Of a stretch of 10,642 bases of DNA, positions 1 through 7,243 are shown piece by piece. Made by a program: the position numbers and the translations under genes. Source of the DNA: Bacillota bacterium (GTDB lineage Bacteria; Bacillota; Clostridia; Acetivibrionales; DSM-1351); the NCBI GenBank assembly GCA_023443515.1, contig JAEZUC010000019.1, forward strand, positions 1 through 10,642. The letters are read 5' to 3'. Under the pieces are notes generated by a model. It saw only the letters and a list, made by a program, of their open reading frames with translations, did not search any database and was not told the origin of the DNA. The stretch's first letter is position 1, and every line of letters starts with the position of its first letter.

Positions 1-476
1 GAATTATTGGATTTTATTGCACCGCCAGCTGTAAATGTATTACATATGTCAGCTTTTGTTTCAATATCCCAATTCGATAATAATTGCCTTATTTGCGCTT
101 GTGTAAGCATAACTCTTGCCTCCCTAATTAAGTTTACTGCCCTTGGTTTTTTCGCAGTATTAATTTTTAAAAACTTTGTGGGAGAACAGCCAAATTCTCG
201 TTTGAATGCTTTGAAAAATCCTGCATGAGTATTAAAGCCATACAAAAGCGCAGTTTCAAACAGCTTGCTACCATTTTGCACATCATAGATTACATGTTGA
301 AGCCTGCGTTTTGTTATAAAGGCTTTAACAGGCATACCTACAAAGTCAGAAAAAATATGGCAATAATAATAGGTTGAAAATCCTGCGTTCTCTGCAAGCT
401 CAGATAATGAAATTTCACCCTTTAAATTTTCCTCAATGTATTCAATTGACTTCTGTAACAGTTCAATTATGGTCAT
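1..476 (-). CDS. AraC-family transcriptional regulator, C-terminus cut off by window edge
   Basis: The frame is open from an ATG at 476-474 to the left edge, giving 158 residues (MTIIELLQKSIEYIEENLKG at the start). The ATG has an AGGAG site (484-488) 7 nt upstream. Residues 1-105 form the two-helix-turn-helix AraC DNA-binding domain. The first HTH is around 22-47 (ISLSELAENAGFSTYYYCHI). The second is around 70-101, with the conserved core ALLYGF, FFKAFKREFG and SPTKF. The domain sits at the N-terminus, as in SoxS/Rob-like proteins, and not at the C-terminus as in most AraC regulators. Past residue 105 the chain continues (KKPRAVNLIREARVML, then NWDIETKAD and GGAIKSNN) into a separate domain that is truncated here. 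Its role could be effector binding or catalysis. AraC membership is certain; the target genes and signal are not visible. Confidence 0.9.
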   Translation of the reverse strand, partial: MTIIELLQKSIEYIEENLKGEISLSELAENAGFSTYYYCHIFSDFVGMPVKAFITKRRLQHVIYDVQNGSKLFETALLYGFNTHAGFFKAFKREFGCSPTKFLKINTAKKPRAVNLIREARVMLTQAQIRQLLSNWDIETKADICNTFTAGGAIKSNN

Positions 477-1019
477 TGCTGTTCTCCTATTAATTACCTA
501 CTTTCATACGGTAACTTAAGTTTATCATAGGGAGTGAATTAAAATATTTCCTAGCTTGCGATGTTAAAATTATTGTAAAATACAACCTCATCAAAACTCT
601 TTTTATCTGTTTGTCTAAGTATCATATTGTACATCCTTTTATGATTAATGTGAAATTGTCACAAAAATTATCGTTGCTTATTTCCATCGGAATTACTTCC
701 ATAATATAAAGAAATGGTTTTTACATTTTTTATTATTTCACAATGATTTCTTACTTCAATTACATTTAACCCAAGCCTTTTTGTAAATAATTCTTTTATT
801 TTTATTTTATTACTTTTGTAAAATAATTCATCAGCCATTAAAACCATTATTGTTTTTTTTGGTAGCAATCTCCTTACTATAACCAATAAAACCCTTTATA
901 TTTAAATGCATAGTCCTTTGTTAATAATAAGGAATAAGGCTATCGGTAGTATGAGTTGTCAAGGTTCGTTTTTTTACCCTACTTATAAAAGTTTACCCAA
1001 AAGTCTTTATTTAGAAATA
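477..1019. other. AT-rich intergenic stretch, no confident gene
   Basis: This is the gap between the AraC-family gene, reading left, and the Xre promoter, reading right. It is strikingly AT-rich with homopolymer A/T runs. I see no tRNA, rRNA, CRISPR repeat or insertion-sequence ends. I could not place a convincing promoter for the AraC-family gene. The only open frame of note is the doubtful minus-strand ORF at 668-886, listed separately. At 961-967 the heptamer AAGGTTC, preceded by TGTC, resembles part of the Xre operators further right, but it lacks the partner arm. Confidence 0.6.
668..886 (-). CDS. doubtful small hypothetical protein, 72 aa
   Basis: An open frame starts at a TTG (886-884) with an AAAGGG ribosome-site-like sequence 5 nt upstream (892-897), and ends at a TAA. 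The predicted product is basic (VRRLLPKK near the N-terminus, NKIKIKELFTKR in the middle) and contains no membrane segment or motif that I recognise. No promoter is clear upstream and no neighbour reads in the same transcript. It could be a real small gene, a decayed fragment of a larger gene, or chance in AT-rich DNA. I do not assign a function. Confidence 0.22.
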   Translation of the reverse strand: MVIVRRLLPKKTIMVLMADELFYKSNKIKIKELFTKRLGLNVIEVRNHCEIIKNVKTISLYYGSNSDGNKQR

Positions 1020-1037
1020 TGTAAGGTTCACTTGACA
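1020..1037. promoter_or_regulatory. candidate Xre operator, copy 1 (overlaps -35)
   Basis: TGTAAGGTTCACTTGACA is an imperfect palindrome (TGTnAnGT..ACnTnACA) and contains the -35 hexamer of the promoter that follows. A second copy with one base changed starts 46 bp downstream. Position and duplication suggest an operator for the downstream Xre repressor. The binding protein is inferred. Confidence 0.65.
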
Positions 1038-1060
1038 CATCTTTCTTTCTATGTTATTGT
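1032..1060 (+). promoter_or_regulatory. promoter of the xre/membrane-protein unit
   Basis: A perfect -35 TTGACA (1032-1037), a 17-nt spacer and a -10 TATTGT (1055-1060, 4 of 6 consensus bases) fit a housekeeping sigma-factor promoter. The start point would fall near 1067, inside operator copy 2, with the xre TTG start about 34 nt further on. Confidence 0.65.
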
Positions 1061-1065
1061 CTGCA

Positions 1066-1083
1066 TGTAAGGTTTACTTGACA
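1066..1083. promoter_or_regulatory. candidate Xre operator, copy 2 (over the start point)
   Basis: TGTAAGGTTTACTTGACA differs from copy 1 at one position; the shared block also includes the flanking AT before and C after. It would cover the predicted transcription start, so a protein bound here and at copy 1 would bracket the promoter. The flanking sequences are not similar, so this is a repeated site and not a long duplication. Confidence 0.65.
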
Positions 1084-1100
1084 CGAAAGGAGCTTGAGTA

Positions 1101-1307
1101 TTGAAAAACAGACTCAGACAACTACGAGAACAATACGGGCTGACACAAGCCCAATTAGGTGAAAAAGTAAAAGTATCTCGTCAAGCCATCAATGCAATAG
1201 AAACAAACAAATTTGACCCATCAATTTGGTTAGCATACGATTTAGCAAAGTTTTTTAATCTGGCAATAGAAGATATCTTTTATTTTGAGGAGAGTGAACG
1301 AAAATGA
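1101..1307 (+). CDS. Xre/Cro-CI family transcriptional regulator, 68 aa
   Basis: This small DNA-binding protein consists of almost nothing but a Cro/CI-type helix-turn-helix. The HTH spans residues 15-34 (TQAQLGEKVKVSRQAINAIE), followed by the typical helical closing segment and an acidic end (EDIFYFEESERK). The length matches the compact COG1476-type regulators of Firmicutes. The start is a TTG (1101) with AAAGGAG at 1086-1092, 8 nt upstream. The stop overlaps the ATG of the next gene (ATGA at 1304-1307), so the two are translationally coupled. Two near-identical palindromes bracket its promoter, pointing to autorepression. In this family the partner membrane protein is often of unknown role; I infer that the regulator controls that gene and itself. 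Family assignment is secure, the physiological signal is unknown. Confidence 0.93.
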   Translation: MKNRLRQLREQYGLTQAQLGEKVKVSRQAINAIETNKFDPSIWLAYDLAKFFNLAIEDIFYFEESERK

Positions 1308-1756
1308 AACCGCTAAAACATTCAATAATAAATGCATTTTTTATAGGTCTAATGTCGGCTACATATTCTTTTATATTTATTTTTTCATCAGACCATGTTG
1401 AGTTTTTAAATCTGCTTTCAAAATCAAAAACTCTGCAATCTGATTTTTGGAGTTGGTGGTCTGATTTTATCAGGTCAGGAAATATGAAATATATAGGATA
1501 TGCAATAATAGGTTTAACCTTAACAACTTTTCTATTAATACTTCTCAAGAGGACGAAAAAATATGATGAGTACCAAGTTAGTATAATATCAAGGAGTTTA
1601 ATTGTCGCAGGTATAATATCTATCATGATGATGCCAATAATTATGGTGATGCTTTTGAGCGACCCAAATTATACAGTGGAAACTATATTTTTGTTTACAG
1701 TTATTCAATGGTTTGGTGTTTTAATTGCAGACTTATTTTACACTATTAAGTATTAG
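1304..1756 (+). CDS. small multi-pass membrane protein, unknown function, 150 aa
   Basis: Four hydrophobic segments are visible: about 9-27 (NAFFIGLMSATYSFIFIF), 62-80 (KYIGYAIIGLTLTTFLLILL), 96-118 (LIVAGIISIMMMPIIMVMLL) and 127-146 (IFLFTVIQWFGVLIADLFY). A soluble stretch (about 28-61) lies between the first two, and a basic KRTKKYDEYQ loop follows the second. The protein should therefore sit in the cytoplasmic membrane. GAGGAG at 1287-1292 precedes the ATG, and the gene overlaps the Xre gene by 4 nt, so both are made from one message. I recognise no catalytic or transport motif. Small Xre-type regulators paired with short membrane proteins are common in Firmicutes, but their function is generally unknown. 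No terminator is visible before the next gene 84 nt downstream. Confidence 0.85.
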   Translation: MKPLKHSIINAFFIGLMSATYSFIFIFSSDHVEFLNLLSKSKTLQSDFWSWWSDFIRSGNMKYIGYAIIGLTLTTFLLILLKRTKKYDEYQVSIISRSLIVAGIISIMMMPIIMVMLLSDPNYTVETIFLFTVIQWFGVLIADLFYTIKY

Positions 1757-1840
1757 CTCTTTTATATTACATAATAACGGGGTATACTAACAACAAATCA
1801 AATATGAAAGGTTGCGATTTCCACGACAACAAATAACAGA

Positions 1841-3844
1841 ATGCCCAATAAATTAATAAATGAAAAATCCCCCTACCTCCTCCAACATGCCCACAACCCT
1901 GTAGACTGGTACCCCTGGGGCCCCGAAGCTTTTTCCCGAGCTGTAGGTGAGGACAAACCTATTTTTCTAAGCATAGGCTACAGCACTTGTCATTGGTGTC
2001 ATGTAATGGAACGTGAATCCTTTGAAGATGAGGAAGTAGCGCATATACTGAACCGAGATTTTATATGTATAAAGGTTGACCGTGAAGAAAGACCTGATAT
2101 AGACAGCATTTACATGTCGGTTTGCCAAGCATTAACAGGACATGGCGGATGGCCTCTCACAGTATTTTTAACCCCGGACAGACAGCCGTTTTATGCGGGA
2201 ACGTATTTCCCCAAGGAAGACAACAGAGGCCTAATGGGGCTTATGTCTCTGCTTGGGTCAGTAAAAGAAGCCTGGGACAGCAAAAGAGATAGTCTATTGC
2301 AATCAGCCAAAAGCATAATAGAACATGTAGGTCAGGAAGAAGCTTCAGGAGAAACTAAAATTTCAAAAGACATTATACATGAGGCATTTACACACTTTAA
2401 ATATAATTTTGACAGTAAATATGGAGGTTTTGGATCCTCACCCAAATTCCCGTCTCCCCACACATTGCTTTTTTTACTTAGATACTGGTACACTGAAAAA
2501 GAGCCCTATGCACTGGAAATGGTAGAGAAAACTCTGGAATCAATGAAAAACGGGGGGATATTTGACCACATAGGCTATGGGTTCAGCAGATATTCAACAG
2601 ACAAAAAATGGCTTGTTCCCCATTTTGAAAAAATGCTGTATGACAATGCACTTCTGGCTATTGCATATGGAGAAGCTTATTCCGCTACAGGGAATAAGAA
2701 CTACGAAGAAACAGCCAGACAGATACTTGACTATGTACAAAGGGACATGACTTCACAATTCGGAGCTTTTTATTCTGCTGAGGATGCCGATTCAGAGGGT
2801 GTTGAAGGCAAGTTTTATGTTTGGTCTCAAGAGGAAGTAATTGACGTACTCGGCTCAAAAGACGCAGAGGAGTATTGCAGATTATTCGATATAACATCCT
2901 CAGGAAACTTTGAGGGCTTGAACATACCAAACCTTATAGAAACAGGCACTTTGTCAGTTCAACAAAAAGGCTTTGCAGAGGAATGTAGGAAAAAGCTCTT
3001 TAGCCACAGAGAAAAAAGAATCCATCCATATAAAGATGATAAGGTTCTGACATCCTGGAACGGACTTATGATAGCAGCAATGGCTTATTGCGGTAGGATT
3101 TTGGGCGAAGACAAGTACATTGAATCGGCTAAAAGGTGCGTTGATTTTATATATAAAAAACTCAAAAGAACTGACGGACGTTTGCTGGCGCGTTACCGTG
3201 ACGGAGAAGCAGTTTTCCCTGCATATCTGGAAGACTACGCGTTTCTGGCTTGGGGATTGCTTGAACTCTACGAGGCTACGTTTACAACTATTTATCTAAA
3301 AAGAGCTTTAAAACTAACAGATTCAATGTTGAATCTCTTCGGCGAAAGTGATTCTGCAGGATTGTTTTTGTACGGGCATGATTCCGAACAGCTCATAACA
3401 AGGCCAAGGGAGAGCTATGATGGTGCAATTCCGTCAGGAAACTCTGTTGCGGCGATGAATCTGCTAAGATTAGCAAGATTAACCGGTCATCACGAATATG
3501 AAAACATAGCAAAAGCCATAATGGATTTCTTCGGTAATCAGGTTGAAGCAGCCCCCACCGGACACAGTTACATGCTTTGCAGTTACATGTTTTCGGTTTC
3601 GGATTTATCGTCGGAAGTGGTTATTGTAGGAGGAAACGGCAAAGAATTGGTTGATACCTTCAATCGCAAGTATCTACCCTTTGCTGTAGCAATCTCAAAT
3701 ATATCACCTGAACTTACTGAAATTGCCCCTTATGTTGGAGAATATAAGTCCCAGAATGGAAAAACTGCAGCCTATGTATGCCGGAACTTTTCTTGTATGG
3801 AGCCTATAACTGAAGCAGAAAAGCTAGCTGAGGTTTTGTCTTAG
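1841..3844 (+). CDS. yyaL: YyaL/SPATA20-family protein: thioredoxin-like DUF255 domain plus helical barrel, 667 aa
   Basis: The N-terminus carries the DUF255 signature KSPYLLQHAHNPVDWYPWG (9-27), then a thioredoxin-like fold with CHWC (50-53) and the cis-proline-type loop GGWPLTVFL (102-110). From about residue 190 onwards the chain matches the (alpha/alpha)6 barrel of the family (GGIFDHIGYGFSRYS, HFEKMLYDNA, YSAEDADSEG, LTSWNGLMIAAMAY), which resembles N-acyl-glucosamine epimerases and glycosidases. The length agrees with B. subtilis YyaL (about 690). No signal peptide is present, so it is probably cytoplasmic. The family's reaction is not established; a redox role or sugar-related catalysis is guesswork. 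The ATG at 1841 has no ribosome site at the usual distance: an AAAGG lies at 1807-1811, too far upstream, and the frame is open back to a TGA at 1805-1807. The true start may therefore be a few codons upstream. The gene converges on uxaC. Confidence 0.95.
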   Translation: MPNKLINEKSPYLLQHAHNPVDWYPWGPEAFSRAVGEDKPIFLSIGYSTCHWCHVMERESFEDEEVAHILNRDFICIKVDREERPDIDSIYMSVCQALTGHGGWPLTVFLTPDRQPFYAGTYFPKEDNRGLMGLMSLLGSVKEAWDSKRDSLLQSAKSIIEHVGQEEASGETKISKDIIHEAFTHFKYNFDSKYGGFGSSPKFPSPHTLLFLLRYWYTEKEPYALEMVEKTLESMKNGGIFDHIGYGFSRYSTDKKWLVPHFEKMLYDNALLAIAYGEAYSATGNKNYEETARQILDYVQRDMTSQFGAFYSAEDADSEGVEGKFYVWSQEEVIDVLGSKDAEEYCRLFDITSSGNFEGLNIPNLIETGTLSVQQKGFAEECRKKLFSHREKRIHPYKDDKVLTSWNGLMIAAMAYCGRILGEDKYIESAKRCVDFIYKKLKRTDGRLLARYRDGEAVFPAYLEDYAFLAWGLLELYEATFTTIYLKRALKLTDSMLNLFGESDSAGLFLYGHDSEQLITRPRESYDGAIPSGNSVAAMNLLRLARLTGHHEYENIAKAIMDFFGNQVEAAPTGHSYMLCSYMFSVSDLSSEVVIVGGNGKELVDTFNRKYLPFAVAISNISPELTEIAPYVGEYKSQNGKTAAYVCRNFSCMEPITEAEKLAEVLS

Positions 3845-3866
3845 GAATTTAATTTTAAATATAAAA

Positions 3867-3902
3867 GGGTTATTTCATCTCAATTTTGAGATAAAATAAC
3901 CC
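3867..3902. terminator. bidirectional intrinsic terminator between yyaL and uxaC
   Basis: Two 17-base arms (GGGTTATTTCATCTCAA and TTGAGATAAAATAACCC) pair with one mismatch around a 2-base centre. Read leftwards, the hairpin is followed by a T-rich run (complement of 3851-3866), which suits termination of the uxaC transcript. Read rightwards it is followed only by a weak pyrimidine tail. It lies 22 nt from each of the converging stop codons. Confidence 0.85.
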
Positions 3903-3924
3903 TCTAACCTTTATAAACCAAACC

Positions 3925-5316
3925 TTATAAGCCCAAATACCTTATTATATTCTTATAACATATCCCTTCAACAATTTCTCCCAGTATCGCAGCATCATCA
4001 TCAAATTCTCCCTTGTCAACAAGGTCTCCTATATATGAACACAGAATCCTTCGGAAGTAATCGTGTCTTACATAAGACAGAAAGCTTCTGGAATCCGTAA
4101 GCATTCCTACGAAATATGCCAACATGCCCTGATCCGCAATAGCTTTAAGGTGGGCGGTTATGCCTTCCTTGTGGTCATTGAACCACCATGCTGCCCCGAA
4201 CTGTACCTTTCCGGGAACACCATCCTCCGAAAAGCAGTGTGGAAGGGAGGACAAAACCAGATTATCCTTGGAATTTAGTGTATATAATATTGTCTTAGGC
4301 ATCGCGTTCTTTTTATCCATGTCATTAAGGAGCTTTGCCAAAGGTTCAGCAATCCGGAAATCGTTCATGATGTCAAACCCTGAATCAACGCCAGCTTTTT
4401 TGAGCATGGTATCATTGGTACTCCTGATAGCACCGATATGCAGCTGCATGGCCCATCCGGCTTCTTTATACTCTCCTGCCAAAACACAAAGAGTATACAG
4501 CTTGTATTTTTCTGCCTCCTCAAGAGATACAGTCTGTCCACTCAGCCTCTTTTGGAATATCACTTCTGCTTCATCAACACCAGTAGGCAAATAAACAAGG
4601 CTTTCAAGTGAGTGATCCGACAAAACACAGCCAGTCCGGCTGAAAAATTCAATTCTGTTTTTCAGAGCAGCTAATAAATCCTTATAAGTTGTAATCCTTA
4701 TATTAGAAGAATTCTCGAGTCTTTTTATGTATTCAACAAAGCTGTCATTTAGTATTTTTAGCGCATTGTCCGGCCTGAAAGTGGGTAAAACAGCAAAACC
4801 TTTATCAGTCTTCTTTCCCAGCAGTAAATGATATTCAAGGGTGTCAACCGGGTCGTCCGTTGTACAAATAAGCTTTACATTAGATGACCTTATCATTTTT
4901 ACAGGAGAAAGCTTTTCCTCCTTGATTTTGGCATTGCAGTAATCGTATATTTTGTCTGCATTGCTTTCCTTCAGAACTTCATTTACTCCGAAGTAAGTCT
5001 CCAGTTCCATGTTTGCCCAGTGATAAAGGGGACTTCCAATAAGCCTTTCGCAGGTTTTTGCCCACATTTTGAATTTGGTACGTCCGTCTCCAGCTCCCGT
5101 TATATATTCCTCGGGTACTCCGGCAAAACGCATGGTTCTCCATTTGTAGTGGTCATATCCCAACCAGATTGATGAAATATCCGAAAAAGTCTCATCTTCA
5201 TAAATCTCTTTTGACGAAAGATGGCAGTGATAGTCGTAAACCGGTGCATCCTTCGCAAAACGTTCATATAAAGATTTTGCGGTTTCGCTATTTAAAATAA
5301 AATTATTATTTAACAA
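3925..5316 (-). CDS. uxaC: glucuronate isomerase (uronate isomerase)
   Basis: The enzyme isomerises D-glucuronate to D-fructuronate (and D-galacturonate to D-tagaturonate) at the entry of hexuronate catabolism (EC 5.3.1.12). The 463-aa length fits the family (E. coli UxaC 470). It is an amidohydrolase-superfamily barrel: the metal-binding HxH appears as DYHCH (28-32), with TTDDP at 152-156, QLHIGAIRSTN at 291-301, GKVQFGAAWWFND at 369-381 and the hallmark MLTDSRSFLSY (405-415) followed by RHDYFRRIL. Translation starts at a TTG (5316-5314): GGGGGTG lies 6 nt upstream (5323-5329) and an in-frame TAG sits two codons before it, excluding a longer form. The ThuA-like gene ends 43 nt upstream on the same strand, suggesting cotranscription. 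Other hexuronate genes (uxuA, uxuB, kdgK) are not in view. Confidence 0.97.
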   Translation of the reverse strand: MLNNNFILNSETAKSLYERFAKDAPVYDYHCHLSSKEIYEDETFSDISSIWLGYDHYKWRTMRFAGVPEEYITGAGDGRTKFKMWAKTCERLIGSPLYHWANMELETYFGVNEVLKESNADKIYDYCNAKIKEEKLSPVKMIRSSNVKLICTTDDPVDTLEYHLLLGKKTDKGFAVLPTFRPDNALKILNDSFVEYIKRLENSSNIRITTYKDLLAALKNRIEFFSRTGCVLSDHSLESLVYLPTGVDEAEVIFQKRLSGQTVSLEEAEKYKLYTLCVLAGEYKEAGWAMQLHIGAIRSTNDTMLKKAGVDSGFDIMNDFRIAEPLAKLLNDMDKKNAMPKTILYTLNSKDNLVLSSLPHCFSEDGVPGKVQFGAAWWFNDHKEGITAHLKAIADQGMLAYFVGMLTDSRSFLSYVRHDYFRRILCSYIGDLVDKGEFDDDAAILGEIVEGICYKNIIRYLGL

Positions 5317-5359
5317 ATACTACACCCCCGTATTTAGTCGCTGCTGAAAACAACTATGT

Positions 5360-6022
5360 TCATAGTCTACAGCACCAAGAGATACAATCAACCAAAGTCT
5401 CAAGCATTACTTTATTTGCAAGCCCCTCTTCTCTATGTGTAGGAGCAAGGCAACAAACCCTCCCGGCGCCAAATTCGCGAGTCCATCCAGCCTCTGATTT
5501 ACCGTATGGGGATTCGCTTTCAAGGAATACAAGACTTCCGCCAAGATTATATTTTATAAAATAATGTTCATCCATAGTCTCAAAGGAATCATTCAGGCTG
5601 ACTCCGTTGCTATTTCCTTTAGGAAGATACCTTACTATCTCATGTTCAACCGGATGGCTCAAAAAATACCCGCCCAGCATTTTTGTGTATTCTCCTGTTT
5701 CATCATACAACGCTAAACCTGCGTGCCATGCCATCCAGCTTCCACCGTTATTTACATAATTAACAATTTTCTTTTCAATATCAGAAGTCATCCAATTGTT
5801 TACTACTTCATCAGTGGGATTAATTCTGTTCTCCTTGCCCAGTATAACAAGGTCGAATTTCCCGGATAGTGCTTCCTCAAGACCATTTACATCGGAATCA
5901 ACAAGCTCAAAGGTGTGAGGGCCTGATTTATTCAACATATTAATGGCTTTTTTGAGTGCCCCAAGTGCTATATCGTGGTCATGATAATAATCACCTAGTA
6001 TGCTAAGAATCTTTTTAACCAA
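5360..6022 (-). CDS. ThuA-like (trehalose utilization family) protein, 220 aa
   Basis: This is a class I glutamine-amidotransferase-like fold of the ThuA family. Visible signatures are NNGGSWMAWHAG (91-102), HPVEHEIVRY (123-132), DEHYF (151-155) and GWTREFGAGRV (179-189). ThuA is named from rhizobial trehalose and sucrose utilization, where ThuAB act in oxidised disaccharide breakdown; other members are widely attached to sugar-degradation operons. There is no signal peptide or membrane segment, so it is cytosolic. The start is a TTG (6022-6020) with GGGGTG at 6030-6035, 7 nt away. Its position directly before uxaC suggests work on a uronate-derived or oxidised sugar, but the reaction is not known. 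It begins only 39 nt after the end of the second ArsA-type gene, with no hairpin between them. Confidence 0.88.
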   Translation of the reverse strand: MVKKILSILGDYYHDHDIALGALKKAINMLNKSGPHTFELVDSDVNGLEEALSGKFDLVILGKENRINPTDEVVNNWMTSDIEKKIVNYVNNGGSWMAWHAGLALYDETGEYTKMLGGYFLSHPVEHEIVRYLPKGNSNGVSLNDSFETMDEHYFIKYNLGGSLVFLESESPYGKSEAGWTREFGAGRVCCLAPTHREEGLANKVMLETLVDCISWCCRL

Positions 6023-6061
6023 ATGTATTCACCCCATCCAAATATAGCATATGGAAAATAA

Positions 6062-7222
6062 TTATGCAAAATGAATATTTAATTTTCCCTCATCATACTT
6101 AGCACCAGTAATTTCCTTGGATTTAAGTTTAGCAGGTAAAATGAAGCTTCTTTTTTCATTCTTAATGGATATGGTAATTTCGTCACCCTTTTGCATCAGC
6201 TTCAGCTCATGTTTATCAACAAAGGGCATATTTATCATAAAATTATATCCTTGGGCTTCTTTCGCCACATCAAATATTTTATCTTTGAAAAGCACCTGTT
6301 CCGGGTCAGTATTTTCATACAATAATCCCCCCACTTTCTGCAATGCATCATATCCTCTAAGCTCTGTGTCTAAAAGCTCAAGTTTAAATATCGGAATCCC
6401 GTTAAAGCTCTCATAGATGTCATGAATACTGCTTGTTTGAATCTCATTCCACTTCTCAAAATATCCTGAGAGGGATTCTTTTGAAAATATTTTGTTTATT
6501 ATAATTCCATCAACGTTATAATCAAAAAGGTGTAAATATGAAAAGCTTCTTTTTGCCTCCTTTATGACAATCTTCTCCGGTGTCGTTACTATACGGATGC
6601 TAACCTTTTCTTTATCCTGCATAAGTTTATGCAGCTCGTCGATTTTTGAATACAGACTTTCAATTTCATCGAAAGTCTCATCACCCGGAACAGGAATTTT
6701 CATAGTTGCCTCAATAACAGGCTTTACAAGCTTTGCTCCCTTTCTTTTAATTGGAAATAATTTTTCCATCCACCACTTAAACAAATCCGGAAATTTTAGC
6801 AATGACATTGTCTCTCCTGTAGGAGCGCAGTCTACAATTAAAACATCATAATTGCCTTCATCGTAAATTTCTTTTATTCTAATCAGGGAAAGGAGTTCGT
6901 CGAATCCCGGAAACACCAGCAACTCCTCAGTTTCAATATTATTATCAGCCTTCAGGGTCATAAGCCTTTCGATATATCCTTTAATATTTCCCCACATTTT
7001 TTCATTTTCAAGAACAGAATCAATTTCCATGGCATAAAGGTTTTCTGCAAGCATACCCGGGTCATTGGACAGCTTTGTAGCAAAAGAATCCCCCAGACTG
7101 TGAGCTTGGTCAGTACTGATTATCAAAACACGTTTTCCATTCTCAGCAATTTTACATGCTGTAGCGGCAGCTATACTGGTCTTTCCCACTCCACCCTTGC
7201 CGGTATATAGAATAATCCTCAT
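6062..7222 (-). CDS. ArsA/Get3-family ATPase with C-terminal HSP20-like domain, second of pair
   Basis: This 386-aa protein has the deviant Walker A motif GKGGVGKTS (8-16, with the signature lysine K9), the switch I motif DQAHSLGD (39-46, Q replacing the usual P) and switch II DCAPTGET (132-139). These define the ArsA/TRC40/Get3 class of dimeric P-loop ATPases. Residues from about 325 to the end (INMPF, GDEITISIKNEKR, LNIHFA) match the HSP20/alpha-crystallin-like domain found at the C-terminus of some ArsA proteins and of Get3d. No CxxC zinc motif as in Get3 is seen, and no second ATPase half as in plasmid ArsA. The ATG at 7222 has GGGGG nine nt upstream. It is homologous over its length to the ATPase encoded at 7474-8649, so the two may form a heterodimer. 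Transport-energising or membrane-protein targeting are family roles; no substrate is visible. Confidence 0.93.
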   Translation of the reverse strand: MRIILYTGKGGVGKTSIAAATACKIAENGKRVLIISTDQAHSLGDSFATKLSNDPGMLAENLYAMEIDSVLENEKMWGNIKGYIERLMTLKADNNIETEELLVFPGFDELLSLIRIKEIYDEGNYDVLIVDCAPTGETMSLLKFPDLFKWWMEKLFPIKRKGAKLVKPVIEATMKIPVPGDETFDEIESLYSKIDELHKLMQDKEKVSIRIVTTPEKIVIKEAKRSFSYLHLFDYNVDGIIINKIFSKESLSGYFEKWNEIQTSSIHDIYESFNGIPIFKLELLDTELRGYDALQKVGGLLYENTDPEQVLFKDKIFDVAKEAQGYNFMINMPFVDKHELKLMQKGDEITISIKNEKRSFILPAKLKSKEITGAKYDEGKLNIHFA

Positions 7223-7243
7223 ATTGTTATACCCCCATTAAAA

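Noticed and set aside
7..228. Plus-strand frame at the left edge
   Set aside because: It is the complement of the AraC-family gene, whose HTH motifs are unmistakable on the minus strand.
957..968. TGTCAAGGTTCG as a third Xre operator
   Set aside because: Only the AAGGTTC core matches; the second palindrome arm is missing and it is far from the promoter.
1255..1626. Minus-strand frame of 123 codons
   Set aside because: It overlaps the Xre gene end and the membrane-protein gene, both supported by ribosome sites and coupling.
1760..1788. A yyaL promoter using TATACT at 1783-1788 as -10
   Set aside because: The sequence 17 nt upstream (TTTTAT) does not resemble a -35 box, so I could not support it.
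2685..2930. Open frame on the minus strand within yyaL
   Set aside because: It is antisense to the conserved barrel domain and its product has no motif or start signal.
4160..4594. Open frame of 144 codons on the plus strand inside uxaC
   Set aside because: It lies antisense to conserved uxaC sequence, has no ribosome site and a composition typical of a shadow frame.
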